Source: DASZHJ01 sp963735465 (GTDB lineage: Bacteria > Pseudomonadota > Alphaproteobacteria > ATCC43930 > CGMCC-115725). From it: a stretch of DNA of 64,000 bases. A program made the position numbers and the translations under genes. The notes beneath the pieces were generated by a model. That model was not told the DNA's origin, did no database searches, and worked only from the letters and a program-made list of their open reading frames with translations. Of the stretch, positions 17,401 to 26,083 are shown piece by piece (position 1 is the stretch's first letter; each line of letters begins with the position of its first letter). The stretch lies in the NCBI GenBank assembly GCA_963735465.1, contig CAVTLA010000001.1:3534001-3598000 (forward strand), written 5' to 3'.

Positions 17401-19410
17401 ATGGCCATCGACCGCGTCACCCTGCAGATCCTCGCCAACCACTGCGCTGCCGCCACCGAGAGCATGGCGCAGACCCTCTTCCGCACGGCGCATTCCACCT
17501 TCGTTAAGGAGACCGAGGACTTCACCACCGGCCTCGCGACACCCCAGGGCATGACCTTCGCCTCGCCCTACGATCTCGGCGCCACCTGGTTCGTGGGTCT
17601 CGACTACGGCCGCGTCCTCAAGATGATCGACAGCTACGAGGAAGGCGACATCTGCCTCACCAACGATCCCTACAGCGGCTTCGTCTGCACCCATTCGCCG
17701 GACATCCATCTCTGGAAGCCGATCTTCCACCAGGGCGAGCTCATGTGCTTCGCCGTCGGCCATGTGCACAACACCGACGTCGGCGGCGCGGTGCCCGCGA
17801 GCCTGTCGCGGGCCAATGTGGAGGTGCATCAGGAAGGCATCCGTTTCCCGCCGGTGAAGCTCTACCGCCGCGGCGAGCTCAACCGCGAGATGCTCGACAC
17901 CATGCTGCTCAACGTGCGCATGCCGGAGCAGAACTGGGGCGATCTCAAGGCCCAGGTCGCCGCCATGAAGACCGGCGAGCGCAAGGTGCACGAGATGATC
18001 CAGCGCTTCGGCGCCGACGTCTTCCGCGAGGGCATCCAGGACCTGCTGGGCTATGCCGAGCAGCAGGCGCGCAACGTGATCGGCAAGATTCCGGACGGCG
18101 AATACTTCTTCGCCGATTACATCGACGAGGACAGCGTCAAGGGCTATCCCTGCCGCATCGCTGTCAACCTCATCGTCAAGAACGGCGAGCTGGTGCTGGA
18201 TTTCTCCCAGAGCGATCCGCAGTTGACATCCTCCATCAACGTGCCGACCGGCGGCGATCCCCGCCACACGCTGCTGATGGTGCCGGTCATCTACACGCTC
18301 TACACTCTCGACAAGTCGATCCTCCTGAATGCCGGACTGCTGCGGGCGACCTCGGCGATCCTGCCCAAGGGATCGGTGCTGAACCCCACCTTCCCCGCCG
18401 CGGTCGGCATGCGCAGCCTCACCTGCATGCGGCTCCAATCCACGGTCTTCGGCGCCTTTGCCCGGGCGCTGCCGAACGTGCTGCCGGCCGCCTGCGGCGA
18501 CGGCGGGCCGCTGATCAACCTCCGCACCACGGACACGCGCACCGGCCGGCGCCTGATGGCGAACCTCGATCCCATCACCGGCGGTGGCGGCGGTACCTCG
18601 TTCCGGGACGGCACCGAAGGCTCCGGCGCCAACTTCGCGTTCCTCAAGAACACGCCGGTGGAGATCAACGAGGCCGAGGTACCGGTGAAGATCCTGAAAT
18701 ATGGGCTCGCGCCGGATTCGGGCGGCGCCGGCCGCTATCGCGGCGGCACCGGCACGACGCTGGAGTTCCAGGTCTCCGCCCCCGACACCGTCGTCACCGC
18801 CCGCAACCGCGACCGCAGCCGCTTTACTCCCTGGGGCAGCTGCGGCGGCGAGGCCGGTAAGGCCTCGGAGTTTCTGCTCAATCCCGGCAGCAACCGCGAG
18901 GTCAATCTGGGCAATACCGACGTGGTGACGGTGCAGCCCGGCGACATCATCCGCATCACGTCCGCCGGCGCCGGCGGCTGGGGCGACCCCTTCGAGCGCG
19001 AGGCGGAGCGGGTGCTGGACGACGTTCGCCGCGGCTTCGTGTCGCTGGCCAATGCCGAGGCGGAATACGGCGCCGTGATCAAGAACGATGCCATCGACGC
19101 CAAGGCCACCGCGGCGCGCCGCGCGCTCAAGAAGGGCGCCACCGGCAACAACGGCTTCGGCTTCAACAAGGCCTGGCTCGAGTTCGAGGCGGTCTGGACC
19201 CTCGGCAATTACGAGCGGCTCACCGCGCTATTGGCGAAGCTGCCGGTGGAATGGCGCTTCTTCATCAAGCACCGCGTCTTCGAGGGGATGGACGCGCTGG
19301 CGGACGCCCAGCGCACCGGCAACGGCGACGAGGTCGAGCGTATTTTCGATCATGTCGTCGGACAGTATCCTCAGCTCAAGGCGTTTGCCGGCGCGGAGGC
19401 CGCGGACTAG
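17401..19410 (+). CDS. hydantoinase B/oxoprolinase family protein with C-terminal extension (pair 2)
   Basis: A 669-residue HyuB-type subunit, about 100 residues longer than pairs 1 and 3. The conserved part starts VTLQILANHCAAATESMAQT and contains NDPYSGFVCTHSPDIHLW, GHVHNTDVGGAVP and the closing AGAGGWGDPFEREAERVL near residue 535. The additional C-terminal region (about 570-669) is helical and contains ARRALKKGATGNNGFG and VEWRFFIKHRVFEGMDAL; I do not recognise it. The start has an AGGAGAGAC ribosome site. It works with the upstream HyuA. Confidence 0.92.
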   Translation: MAIDRVTLQILANHCAAATESMAQTLFRTAHSTFVKETEDFTTGLATPQGMTFASPYDLGATWFVGLDYGRVLKMIDSYEEGDICLTNDPYSGFVCTHSPDIHLWKPIFHQGELMCFAVGHVHNTDVGGAVPASLSRANVEVHQEGIRFPPVKLYRRGELNREMLDTMLLNVRMPEQNWGDLKAQVAAMKTGERKVHEMIQRFGADVFREGIQDLLGYAEQQARNVIGKIPDGEYFFADYIDEDSVKGYPCRIAVNLIVKNGELVLDFSQSDPQLTSSINVPTGGDPRHTLLMVPVIYTLYTLDKSILLNAGLLRATSAILPKGSVLNPTFPAAVGMRSLTCMRLQSTVFGAFARALPNVLPAACGDGGPLINLRTTDTRTGRRLMANLDPITGGGGGTSFRDGTEGSGANFAFLKNTPVEINEAEVPVKILKYGLAPDSGGAGRYRGGTGTTLEFQVSAPDTVVTARNRDRSRFTPWGSCGGEAGKASEFLLNPGSNREVNLGNTDVVTVQPGDIIRITSAGAGGWGDPFEREAERVLDDVRRGFVSLANAEAEYGAVIKNDAIDAKATAARRALKKGATGNNGFGFNKAWLEFEAVWTLGNYERLTALLAKLPVEWRFFIKHRVFEGMDALADAQRTGNGDEVERIFDHVVGQYPQLKAFAGAEAAD

Positions 19411-19503
19411 GGCGCGGGCTGGAGAATCGAGAGCCATAATTCCGCCGCGAAGACCTGCAAACTCCGGTCGGCGGGATGGATTAAGGCGAACGGCTTCTAG
19501 AGG

Positions 19504-19851
19504 ATGACCATTCGCGCGCGTTTCGCGATCCTTGCGCTGGCGTCCTCGCTCGCAGCTTGCTCCGCGGCCGAGCCATCAAAGCCGCTTCCGTCCACCATCG
19601 ATGGCGGCCGGGGCTCGGAATACGGAAACTATGCGGCAACGGCCGCCGGCGACGTGACGATCGACGGACAGCATTGCTACGCGTGGAACTGGGACAGGCC
19701 CTTCAAACCGGGCCTGGTCCTGCGCTATCGCTCCGCTTCCTGTCCCAGCACCGAGCTTCCCGGACGATACGTCGCGATCGATCTCGGTCACAGCATCATC
19801 CCGATTGCGGAAAGCGACCTGCACTTCGATCTCGCCGCTCCCGCCCCCTGA
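19504..19851 (+). CDS. hypothetical small lipoprotein
   Basis: A 115-residue protein with a short signal sequence and a lipobox LAAC (Cys19), followed by a low-complexity linker and a small domain with two further cysteines (QHCYAWNW and SASCPST). It is predicted to be anchored in the inner or outer membrane on the periplasmic side. It is convergent with the phosphonate operon. No family is recognised and the annotation rests on the frame, the lipobox and normal codon use. Confidence 0.6.
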   Translation: MTIRARFAILALASSLAACSAAEPSKPLPSTIDGGRGSEYGNYAATAAGDVTIDGQHCYAWNWDRPFKPGLVLRYRSASCPSTELPGRYVAIDLGHSIIPIAESDLHFDLAAPAP

Positions 19852-19857
19852 CCTCAC

Positions 19858-20628
19858 TCAGGCGCGTTTCCTAAGATACCCGTCCGCCAGCTCGATCAGG
19901 CGATCGCGGCCGAAGCTCGGGTCGTGGCCGCCGTGGACGACGCGGACCGGCAGCTCGCGCAGGCGCTTCATCGTCCTGACATAGGCGGGAATATCCGAGC
20001 CCGGGAGGTCGTCGAGGAGCGGCCCGTCGTAGATCGCATCGCCGGAGAAGAACACGCCGCTCTCGGCTTCCCAGAGCCCGATGCTGCCGGGCGAATGGCC
20101 GGGCAGGTGCAGCACCTCGAAGCGTCTGTCCCCGAGATCGAGCACATCGCCTTCATCAAGGAGCCGCGTCGCCGGCGCCGGGCGGACCGCATAGAGCCGG
20201 ACGTTGTAGTCCGCCGTGGGATAGGCCGTGAGGTACTCCTCCGGCACCTCGTAGCCGGCGCGCTCCAGGCTCTCCACGTAGTCGGCGCCCCGCTCCCGCG
20301 GCCGCAGCGAGACCGCGGTGTTGCCGCTGGCGAGCTTCTCGCCCTCGGCACGATGCACCAAGCGCTCGGCGAACTCGAACATGCTGCCCGCATGATCCAG
20401 ATGCGTGTGGGTGGCGATGGCGGAGACCGGCCGCTCGAAGAGGTCGCGCGCCGCCTCGGCGAGGCTCGCGACGCCGAGGCCGGTATCTACCAGCAGGTCG
20501 CGGTCGCGGCCGCGTACATGCCAGACGTTGCAGCGGAGCACCACGTGGACGTGGGGCTCCCACAGGAGCGTGATGCCGTCGTCGACGCGACGGCGCTCGA
20601 ACCAGCGATCGGCGATCTGGACAGCCAT
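19858..20628 (-). CDS. MBL-fold metallo-hydrolase, last gene of the phosphonate operon
   Basis: A 256-residue metallo-beta-lactamase-fold hydrolase. The dinuclear metal motif HTHLDHAG is followed by LHLPGHSPGS, SGDAIYDG and a C-terminal VVHGGHDPSFG, the order expected for glyoxalase II-like members. The ATG at 20628 lies two bases after the aldehyde dehydrogenase stop; a GTG at 20634 overlapping that stop is also possible. Being the last gene of the phn operon suggests a role on a thioester, lactone or phospho-ester intermediate, but the sequence does not say which. Confidence 0.85.
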   Translation of the reverse strand: MAVQIADRWFERRRVDDGITLLWEPHVHVVLRCNVWHVRGRDRDLLVDTGLGVASLAEAARDLFERPVSAIATHTHLDHAGSMFEFAERLVHRAEGEKLASGNTAVSLRPRERGADYVESLERAGYEVPEEYLTAYPTADYNVRLYAVRPAPATRLLDEGDVLDLGDRRFEVLHLPGHSPGSIGLWEAESGVFFSGDAIYDGPLLDDLPGSDIPAYVRTMKRLRELPVRVVHGGHDPSFGRDRLIELADGYLRKRA

Positions 20629-20630
20629 GC

Positions 20631-22136
20631 TCACCCCACCTCGAACTTGATGCCCTGGGCCAGCGGCAGAGCGCCGGAGAAGTTGATCGTGTTGGTGGCG
20701 CGGCGCATGTAGGTCTTCCAGGCGTCGGAGCCGGATTCGCGGCCGCCGCCGGTTTCCTTCTCGCCGCCGAAGGCGCCGCCGATCTCGGCGCCGCTGGGGC
20801 CGATGTTGACGTTGACGATGCCGCAATCGCTGCCGGCGGCGCCCATGAACATCTCCGCCTCGCGCAGGTCGTTGGTGAACACGCTGGAGGAAAGGCCCTG
20901 GGCCACCTCGTTGTGCATCTTCACCGCATCCTCGAAGTGCCGGTATTTCATCACGTAGAGGATCGGCGCGAAGGTCTCCTCGCGCACGATCGCGGTCTGC
21001 GCTGGCATCTCGACGAGGGCCGGCGTCGCGTAATAGGCCTCGGGAAAGACGTCGGCGAGGACGCGCTCGCCGCCAAAGACAGTACCGCCCTCCTTGCGCG
21101 CCTGGGCCAGCGCCCCCTGCATCGCCTCGAAGGCGCGGCGATCGATCACCGGTCCCACCAGCGTGCCTTTCTCCCGGGGATCGCCGATCGGCACCGAGGC
21201 ATAGGCATTCTTCAGGCGCTCGACGAGCTTCGGCGCCACCTCCTCGTGCACGATGATCCGGCGGAGCGAGGTGCAGCGCTGGCCGGCGGTGCCGACCGCG
21301 GCGAAAGCGATGGCGCGCACCACGAGATCGAGATCGGCGGAGGGCGCCACGATGGCGCCGTTGTTGCCGCCGAGCTCCAGGAGCGCGCGGCCCATGCGGG
21401 ACGCCACCACGGGCGCCAGCGCCTTTCCCATCCGGCAGCTCCCGGTGGCGCTGACGAGGCCGAGCCTGGGATCGCCGGCCATCTGCTCACCGGCCGCGCG
21501 GCCGCCGATCACGACTTCCAGCAGCCCCTCCGGCACGCCGCCCATGCGCTTCGCCGCCCGCTCCAGCAGCGCCTTGCAGGCGAGCGCGGTGAGCGGTGTC
21601 TTCTCCGAGGGCTTCCACACCACGGGATCGCCGCACACCAGCGCGATCGCGGTGTTCCACGACCAGACCGCGACGGGAAAGTTGAAGGCGGTGATGACGC
21701 CGATGGCGGAGAGCGGATGCCAGGTCTCCATCATGCGATGACCCGGCCGCTCCGAGGCGATGGTGAGGCCATAGAGCTGCCGCGAGAGACCGACCGCGAA
21801 GTCGCAGATGTCGATCATCTCCTGCACCTCGCCGCGGCCTTCCTCCAGGATCTTGCCGGCCTCCAAGGTCACGAGATGGCCGAGCGCATTCTTGGCGGCG
21901 CGCAGCTCCTCGCCGAGGATCCGCACCAGCTCGCCCCGCCGCGGCGCCGGCACCAGACGCCAGACGCGGAACGCCTCCGTGGCGCGGGCGATCTTGCGGT
22001 CGATATCCTCGGGCGTGTCGCTCTTGAGCCGCCCGATCACCTCGCCGTCGATCGGCGAGCGCACCACGAGGTCGCCGTCGGCAACGGAGCCGAGCGAGAC
22101 GCCGAGGGGTGCCAGAAGCGCAGCGATGTCGGACAT
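20631..22136 (-). CDS. aldehyde dehydrogenase, ALDH7-like
   Basis: A 501-residue NAD(P)-dependent aldehyde dehydrogenase. It resembles the ALDH7/aminoadipate-semialdehyde group through ITAFNFPVAVWSWNTAIAL, VVWKPSEKTPLTALACKA, ELGGNNGAIVAPSADLDL, and the catalytic cysteine segment GTAGQRCTSLRR. The C-terminal GGAFGGEKETGGGRESGSD is intact. It lies 12 bases after the monoester hydrolase gene and is distinct from the second dehydrogenase (PhnY) of the same operon. It may oxidise an aldehyde derived from the alcohol released from a phosphonate ester; this is inference. Confidence 0.88.
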   Translation of the reverse strand: MSDIAALLAPLGVSLGSVADGDLVVRSPIDGEVIGRLKSDTPEDIDRKIARATEAFRVWRLVPAPRRGELVRILGEELRAAKNALGHLVTLEAGKILEEGRGEVQEMIDICDFAVGLSRQLYGLTIASERPGHRMMETWHPLSAIGVITAFNFPVAVWSWNTAIALVCGDPVVWKPSEKTPLTALACKALLERAAKRMGGVPEGLLEVVIGGRAAGEQMAGDPRLGLVSATGSCRMGKALAPVVASRMGRALLELGGNNGAIVAPSADLDLVVRAIAFAAVGTAGQRCTSLRRIIVHEEVAPKLVERLKNAYASVPIGDPREKGTLVGPVIDRRAFEAMQGALAQARKEGGTVFGGERVLADVFPEAYYATPALVEMPAQTAIVREETFAPILYVMKYRHFEDAVKMHNEVAQGLSSSVFTNDLREAEMFMGAAGSDCGIVNVNIGPSGAEIGGAFGGEKETGGGRESGSDAWKTYMRRATNTINFSGALPLAQGIKFEVG

Positions 22137-22148
22137 GACGCGGTCTCC

Positions 22149-23708
22149 TCAGGAAGTCCACGGACCGCGGCGCTCGAAGACGCCGCCGGGTCCGAGATGA
22201 AACTGGGTCAGGCTCCTGTCCTCGCTCTGGAGGCGCCAGGACAGCAGCTTCTGAGCATATTCCAGCACCAGGCCCTGGCAAGCGGGGTCAGTGGCGCGGT
22301 TCTCGAGCTCGTCGGGATCGCGGGCGAGATCGAAGAACAGCGGCGGCAGCGCGGCGAAGTGGACGTACTTGTGCCTGGTATCGCGAATGACGGCGAGGTT
22401 GCAGGCGTCGGGTGGAAGATCGAGCGCCGTCTCCGCCGCCGGCTCGCGCAGGTCTCGGAAGTCGTATTCCCAATGGGCTTCCATGCGCCAACCGCTGGGA
22501 GTCTCGCCATGGAGCCACGGCGCGAGGGATCGGCCCTGGCAGGCCCACGGCACCGGCCGCTCCGACCACTCCAGGATCGTCGGTACGAGATCGATCGTCT
22601 CGGTGAAGGCGTCGACGGTGCGGCCGCGCGCCGCGGGCGGCGCATCGGGATCGCGGACGATCAGGGGAATGTGGAAGGCGCTGTCGAAGTAGCCGTCCTT
22701 GCCGAAGAGCCAGTGGTCGCCGAGCTGGTCGCCGTGATCGGATGTCACGACGATCAGGGTGCGGTCGTAGCTGCCGTCGGCCCTCAGCGCCGCGATCAGG
22801 CGGCCGAAGCTGTCGTCGAGGTGGGCGATCATTCCGTAATAGGTGGCGCGGATCTGCCGGATGGCGCGCTCGTCGAGATCGGCCATAGGCCGGCCTTCCT
22901 GCAGCGGCATCGGCCCCGCCCAGAGCCGGTCGAGATGCTGCTTGAGCCAGGGGTGCTGGGCGCCTTCCTGGACGCGATTGGGCCGGCCGCGCGGTGGCGG
23001 GACGGCATCGGCGTCATAGAGCTTGTGATATGGCGCCGGCGCGACATAGGGCGGATGCGGCCGGTAGTAGGAGAGGTGCACGCACCAATCCGCACCATTT
23101 CGACAACGGATGTAGTCGAGGGCGGCGTCGGTGAGGAAGCTGGTCTCGCTGTCCTCGGCGCGAAAGCGCGCCGGCGCGAAGCTCGGTCCCGCGCCCTTTT
23201 CGCCGCCGGCCGGCAGGAACATATCCTTGCCGGGCGCCGGCGGCTTCGGCACCGCGTAGCCCTTGGCTGCCAGATGCTCGATCCACGGCGTGAAATTCTC
23301 ATCCATCGCCACGACCGGCGTGAAGCCCGGCAGCACGCCCTCGAAACTCGCGCGGCGCGGATCGCCCAGGGGCAGCAGCCGCGGATCGAGGGCGGTGTCC
23401 GTATAGCCGAAGAGCGCGGGATCGTAGCCGGCGCCCCTGAGCTCCCGGGCGAGATTGGCGTGGCGGTCATCAAGGGGCATGCCGTTCCGGACCGAGCGGT
23501 GCGTGTGCATGTAGAGCCCGGTGAAGAGCGAGGCTCGTGCCGGTCCGCAGGGTGCCGCTTGCGTGTAGTGCCGCCGGAACAAGGCGCCATCAGCCGCCAG
23601 GGCATCCAGATGCGGGGTCTTGAGACAGGGATGCCCCACGGCGGAGAGGCAATCGGCCCGCCATTGGTCGAACGTAACGAGAAGAATGTTGCGTCTGCGC
23701 CGCGCCAT
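22149..23708 (-). CDS. phosphonate monoester hydrolase/sulfatase-family enzyme
   Basis: A 519-residue alkaline-phosphatase-superfamily hydrolase. The formylglycine motif C-x-P-x-R is present as APCGPARASLFTGLY, the form used by rhizobial phosphonate monoester hydrolases. Further family features are LLVTFDQWRADCL (metal Asp), HLSYYRPHPPYVAPAPYH, TSDHGDQLGDHWLFGK and YVHFAALPPLFFDL. Activity requires conversion of the motif cysteine to formylglycine; no maturase gene is in the window. It is placed inside the phosphonate operon, nine bases after EamA, which supports a phosphonate or phosphate ester substrate over a sulfate ester. Choline-sulfatase-type function is less likely. Confidence 0.82.
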   Translation of the reverse strand: MARRRRNILLVTFDQWRADCLSAVGHPCLKTPHLDALAADGALFRRHYTQAAPCGPARASLFTGLYMHTHRSVRNGMPLDDRHANLARELRGAGYDPALFGYTDTALDPRLLPLGDPRRASFEGVLPGFTPVVAMDENFTPWIEHLAAKGYAVPKPPAPGKDMFLPAGGEKGAGPSFAPARFRAEDSETSFLTDAALDYIRCRNGADWCVHLSYYRPHPPYVAPAPYHKLYDADAVPPPRGRPNRVQEGAQHPWLKQHLDRLWAGPMPLQEGRPMADLDERAIRQIRATYYGMIAHLDDSFGRLIAALRADGSYDRTLIVVTSDHGDQLGDHWLFGKDGYFDSAFHIPLIVRDPDAPPAARGRTVDAFTETIDLVPTILEWSERPVPWACQGRSLAPWLHGETPSGWRMEAHWEYDFRDLREPAAETALDLPPDACNLAVIRDTRHKYVHFAALPPLFFDLARDPDELENRATDPACQGLVLEYAQKLLSWRLQSEDRSLTQFHLGPGGVFERRGPWTS

Positions 23709-23717
23709 GGCGCGACT

Positions 23718-24587
23718 CTAATGCACCGGCAGATTGATGGCGAGGATGCCGACGGCGCAGCAGGTCGCCGCCACGATCCGCCAGCGGCCGAAGGGCTCGC
23801 GCAGCAGCACGGCGCCGATCGCCGCCGCGATCACCACGCCGGTCTCCCGCAGCGCCGCGATCGGCGCGATGGCGCCGAGGCTGTAGCACCACATGACGAT
23901 GCCGTAGGCAAGCATGGCGATGACGCCGGCGGGAACCGCGACCTTCCAGGATTTCCGGACCGCGGCGCCGAGACCGCGGCCGCGGATCCAGGCCGCCACC
24001 AGCGCGATGGCGACACCGTCGAGCACGAAAAGCCAGGCGATGTAGCCGGCGGGGCTCCCGGACCGCCGCACGCCGGTCCCGTCGGTGAGCGTATAGGCGG
24101 CGATGGTGACGCCGGTCGCGAGCGCCAGGGTGACCGGCTTCCAGTCGCTGAGGTCGCTGAAACGCAGGCGGTTGAAGGCGAGGCTGAAAATGCCGAGGCA
24201 CAGCAGCACCACGCCGCCGAGCTGCAGGGTTCCCAGGCTCTCCCCGATGAGCCAGGGCGACAAGAACGCCACCAGAAGCGGTCCCATGCCGCGGGCGAGC
24301 GGATAGACCTGGCTCAGGTCGCCGAACCGGTAGGAGCCCAAGAGAAAGATGTAGTAGCCGAAATGGATGAGGACCGAGGCGATGAGCATGGGCCAGCTTG
24401 CCGCTGCCGGCGCCGGGACGACGCACAGCATCCCAACCCCCACGACGAGGCCGGTGGCGTTCATGATCGCCGCCGAGGTGAGGCTGTCGCCGGCCACCTT
24501 GAGGAGCGCGTTCCACGAGGCGTGCAGCACCGCCGCCAGCAGCACGAGGCCGAATACCAGCGGCCCGACGGTGAGAGAAGGTGTCAT
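23718..24587 (-). CDS. EamA/DMT-family transporter in the phosphonate operon
   Basis: A 289-residue inner-membrane protein with ten hydrophobic helices in two EamA repeats. It starts MTPSLTVGPLVFGLVLLAA and contains SWNALLKVAGDSLTSAAIMN, a common N-terminal feature of these transporters. It lies 28 bases after phnY and 9 bases before the monoester hydrolase gene, so it is probably the carrier for the phosphonate, or an exporter for a product. There is no other transporter in this operon. Confidence 0.87.
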   Translation of the reverse strand: MTPSLTVGPLVFGLVLLAAVLHASWNALLKVAGDSLTSAAIMNATGLVVGVGMLCVVPAPAAASWPMLIASVLIHFGYYIFLLGSYRFGDLSQVYPLARGMGPLLVAFLSPWLIGESLGTLQLGGVVLLCLGIFSLAFNRLRFSDLSDWKPVTLALATGVTIAAYTLTDGTGVRRSGSPAGYIAWLFVLDGVAIALVAAWIRGRGLGAAVRKSWKVAVPAGVIAMLAYGIVMWCYSLGAIAPIAALRETGVVIAAAIGAVLLREPFGRWRIVAATCCAVGILAINLPVH

Positions 24588-24615
24588 GGCGCGCCCGCCG
24601 CGCCCTCGCAGAGAG

Positions 24616-26073
24616 CTACAGCCACGGCACCGAGTAGGTCTTGACGTTGGTGAAGCTCTTCATCGCCTCCAGCACGCCTTCCTTGTAGCCGAGACCGGAA
24701 TCCTTGACGCCGCCGAAGGGCGACATCTCGATGCGGTATCCCGGCACCTCGCGCACATTGACGGTGCCGACCTTAAGGTCGCGCACAAATCGGGTGATGT
24801 AGTCGAGGCGGTTGGTGCAGACGCCGGAGGAAAGGCCGAAAGCGGTGGAGTTCGAGAGTCGGATCGCCTCGTCGATGTCCTTGAATTTCATGATCGGGGA
24901 GACCGGGCCGAAGGTCTCCTCGCGCACCAGCTCGCAGTCCGGCGGCACGTTGTCGAGGACGGTCGGCGCATAGAGCGCTCCCTTCCGCTTGTGGCCGCAG
25001 AGGAGACGCGCGCCATGGGAGATCGCGTCGTCGACACGGCGCTCGATGCACGTCGCCGCCTCTTCGTCGATCACGGTGCCCATGTCGGTCTTGGGATCGG
25101 CGGGATCGCCATACTTGACGGCTTTTGTCTTCGCCACCAGGAGCTCGGTGAAGCGGTCGGCCACGGCCTGGTGCACGAGAATGCGCTTCACCGCCGTGCA
25201 GCGCTGGCCGGAATTCTTGTAGGAGCCGCCGGCTGCGAGGGTGGCGGCTTCCTCGATGTCCGCGTCCTCCATGACGATCAGGGGATCGTTGCCACCGAGC
25301 TCCAGCACGCAGCGGCGATAGCCCAGATGCTCGGCGATGTATTTGCCGGCACCGACGCCGCCGGTGAAGGTGATGAGATCCACGTCGGGGTTGGTGATGA
25401 GCTCGTCAGCGATCTCCCGGGGATCGCCGGTCACCACCTGGAACATCTGTGGCGGCAGGCCCGCCTCGTAGAGGATGTCCGCCAGCAGCAGCGCCGTGAG
25501 CGGCGTCTTCTCCGATGGCTTGAGCACCATCTTGTTGTTGGTGGCGATCGAGGGCGCGACCTTGTGGGCCACCTGGTTCAGGGGATGGTTGAAGGGCGTG
25601 ATGGCGCTGATGGCGCGGAGCGGCTCGCGCAGCGTATGGATGCGCCGCCGCTTGCCGTGGGGCGTGATGTCGCAGGAGAAGGTCTGAGAATCATCGAGGA
25701 GAGTGAGCTGCGCCGAGAGCAGGAACACGTCGTAGGCGCGGCCGACCTCGTAGAGCGTGTCCTTCTTGCAGAGGCCGGACTCCGCGGTGATGAGATCGGA
25801 GATCTCCTCCTTGCGGGCGACCAGCAGGTCGGCGGTCCGGCGCAGGATCTCTGCCCGCTCGCTCCGCATCAGCGTCGCCTGGTAACCCGCCGCCACCGAG
25901 AAGGCGCGGCGGACGTCCTCCACCGTCGCCCGCGGCACGGTGCCGACAATCGCGCCAGTATAGGGGTTCATGACCTCGATCACCCGCGGCCGGCGCACAT
26001 GCTCGCCGCCGATGCGCATCGCCTCCTCGCGAAGGGACGCGGGTTTGCTGGCGAGAGAGACCGGTGGAGTCAT
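24616..26073 (-). CDS. phnY: phosphonoacetaldehyde dehydrogenase
   Basis: A 485-residue aldehyde dehydrogenase that should oxidise phosphonoacetaldehyde to phosphonoacetate with NAD. Visible are ITPFNHPLNQVAHKVAPSIA, the Lys of VLKPSEKTPLTA, ELGGNDPLIVMEDADIEEA and the catalytic cysteine in NSGQRCTAVKR. The family assignment rests on strong resemblance to PhnY proteins and on neighbours: phnA lies directly upstream with a 10-base gap and phnW before that. I chose the ATG at 26073 (MTPPVSLASKPASLR); the longer reading from 26118 would overlap phnA. Confidence 0.92.
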   Translation of the reverse strand: MTPPVSLASKPASLREEAMRIGGEHVRRPRVIEVMNPYTGAIVGTVPRATVEDVRRAFSVAAGYQATLMRSERAEILRRTADLLVARKEEISDLITAESGLCKKDTLYEVGRAYDVFLLSAQLTLLDDSQTFSCDITPHGKRRRIHTLREPLRAISAITPFNHPLNQVAHKVAPSIATNNKMVLKPSEKTPLTALLLADILYEAGLPPQMFQVVTGDPREIADELITNPDVDLITFTGGVGAGKYIAEHLGYRRCVLELGGNDPLIVMEDADIEEAATLAAGGSYKNSGQRCTAVKRILVHQAVADRFTELLVAKTKAVKYGDPADPKTDMGTVIDEEAATCIERRVDDAISHGARLLCGHKRKGALYAPTVLDNVPPDCELVREETFGPVSPIMKFKDIDEAIRLSNSTAFGLSSGVCTNRLDYITRFVRDLKVGTVNVREVPGYRIEMSPFGGVKDSGLGYKEGVLEAMKSFTNVKTYSVPWL

Positions 26074-26083
26074 GGCGCTGTCC

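Noticed and set aside
15100..18438. Open frame of 1112 codons on the minus strand opposite hyuA-hyuB (pair 2)
   Set aside because: Antisense to two strong family members; composition is of shadow type and no motif is present.
20913..24644. Open frame of 1243 codons on the plus strand opposite the phosphonate operon
   Set aside because: It is antisense to three well-supported genes (ALDH7, monoester hydrolase, EamA), is rich in Arg, His, Gly and Asp as expected for GC-rich shadow frames, and has no recognisable domain.
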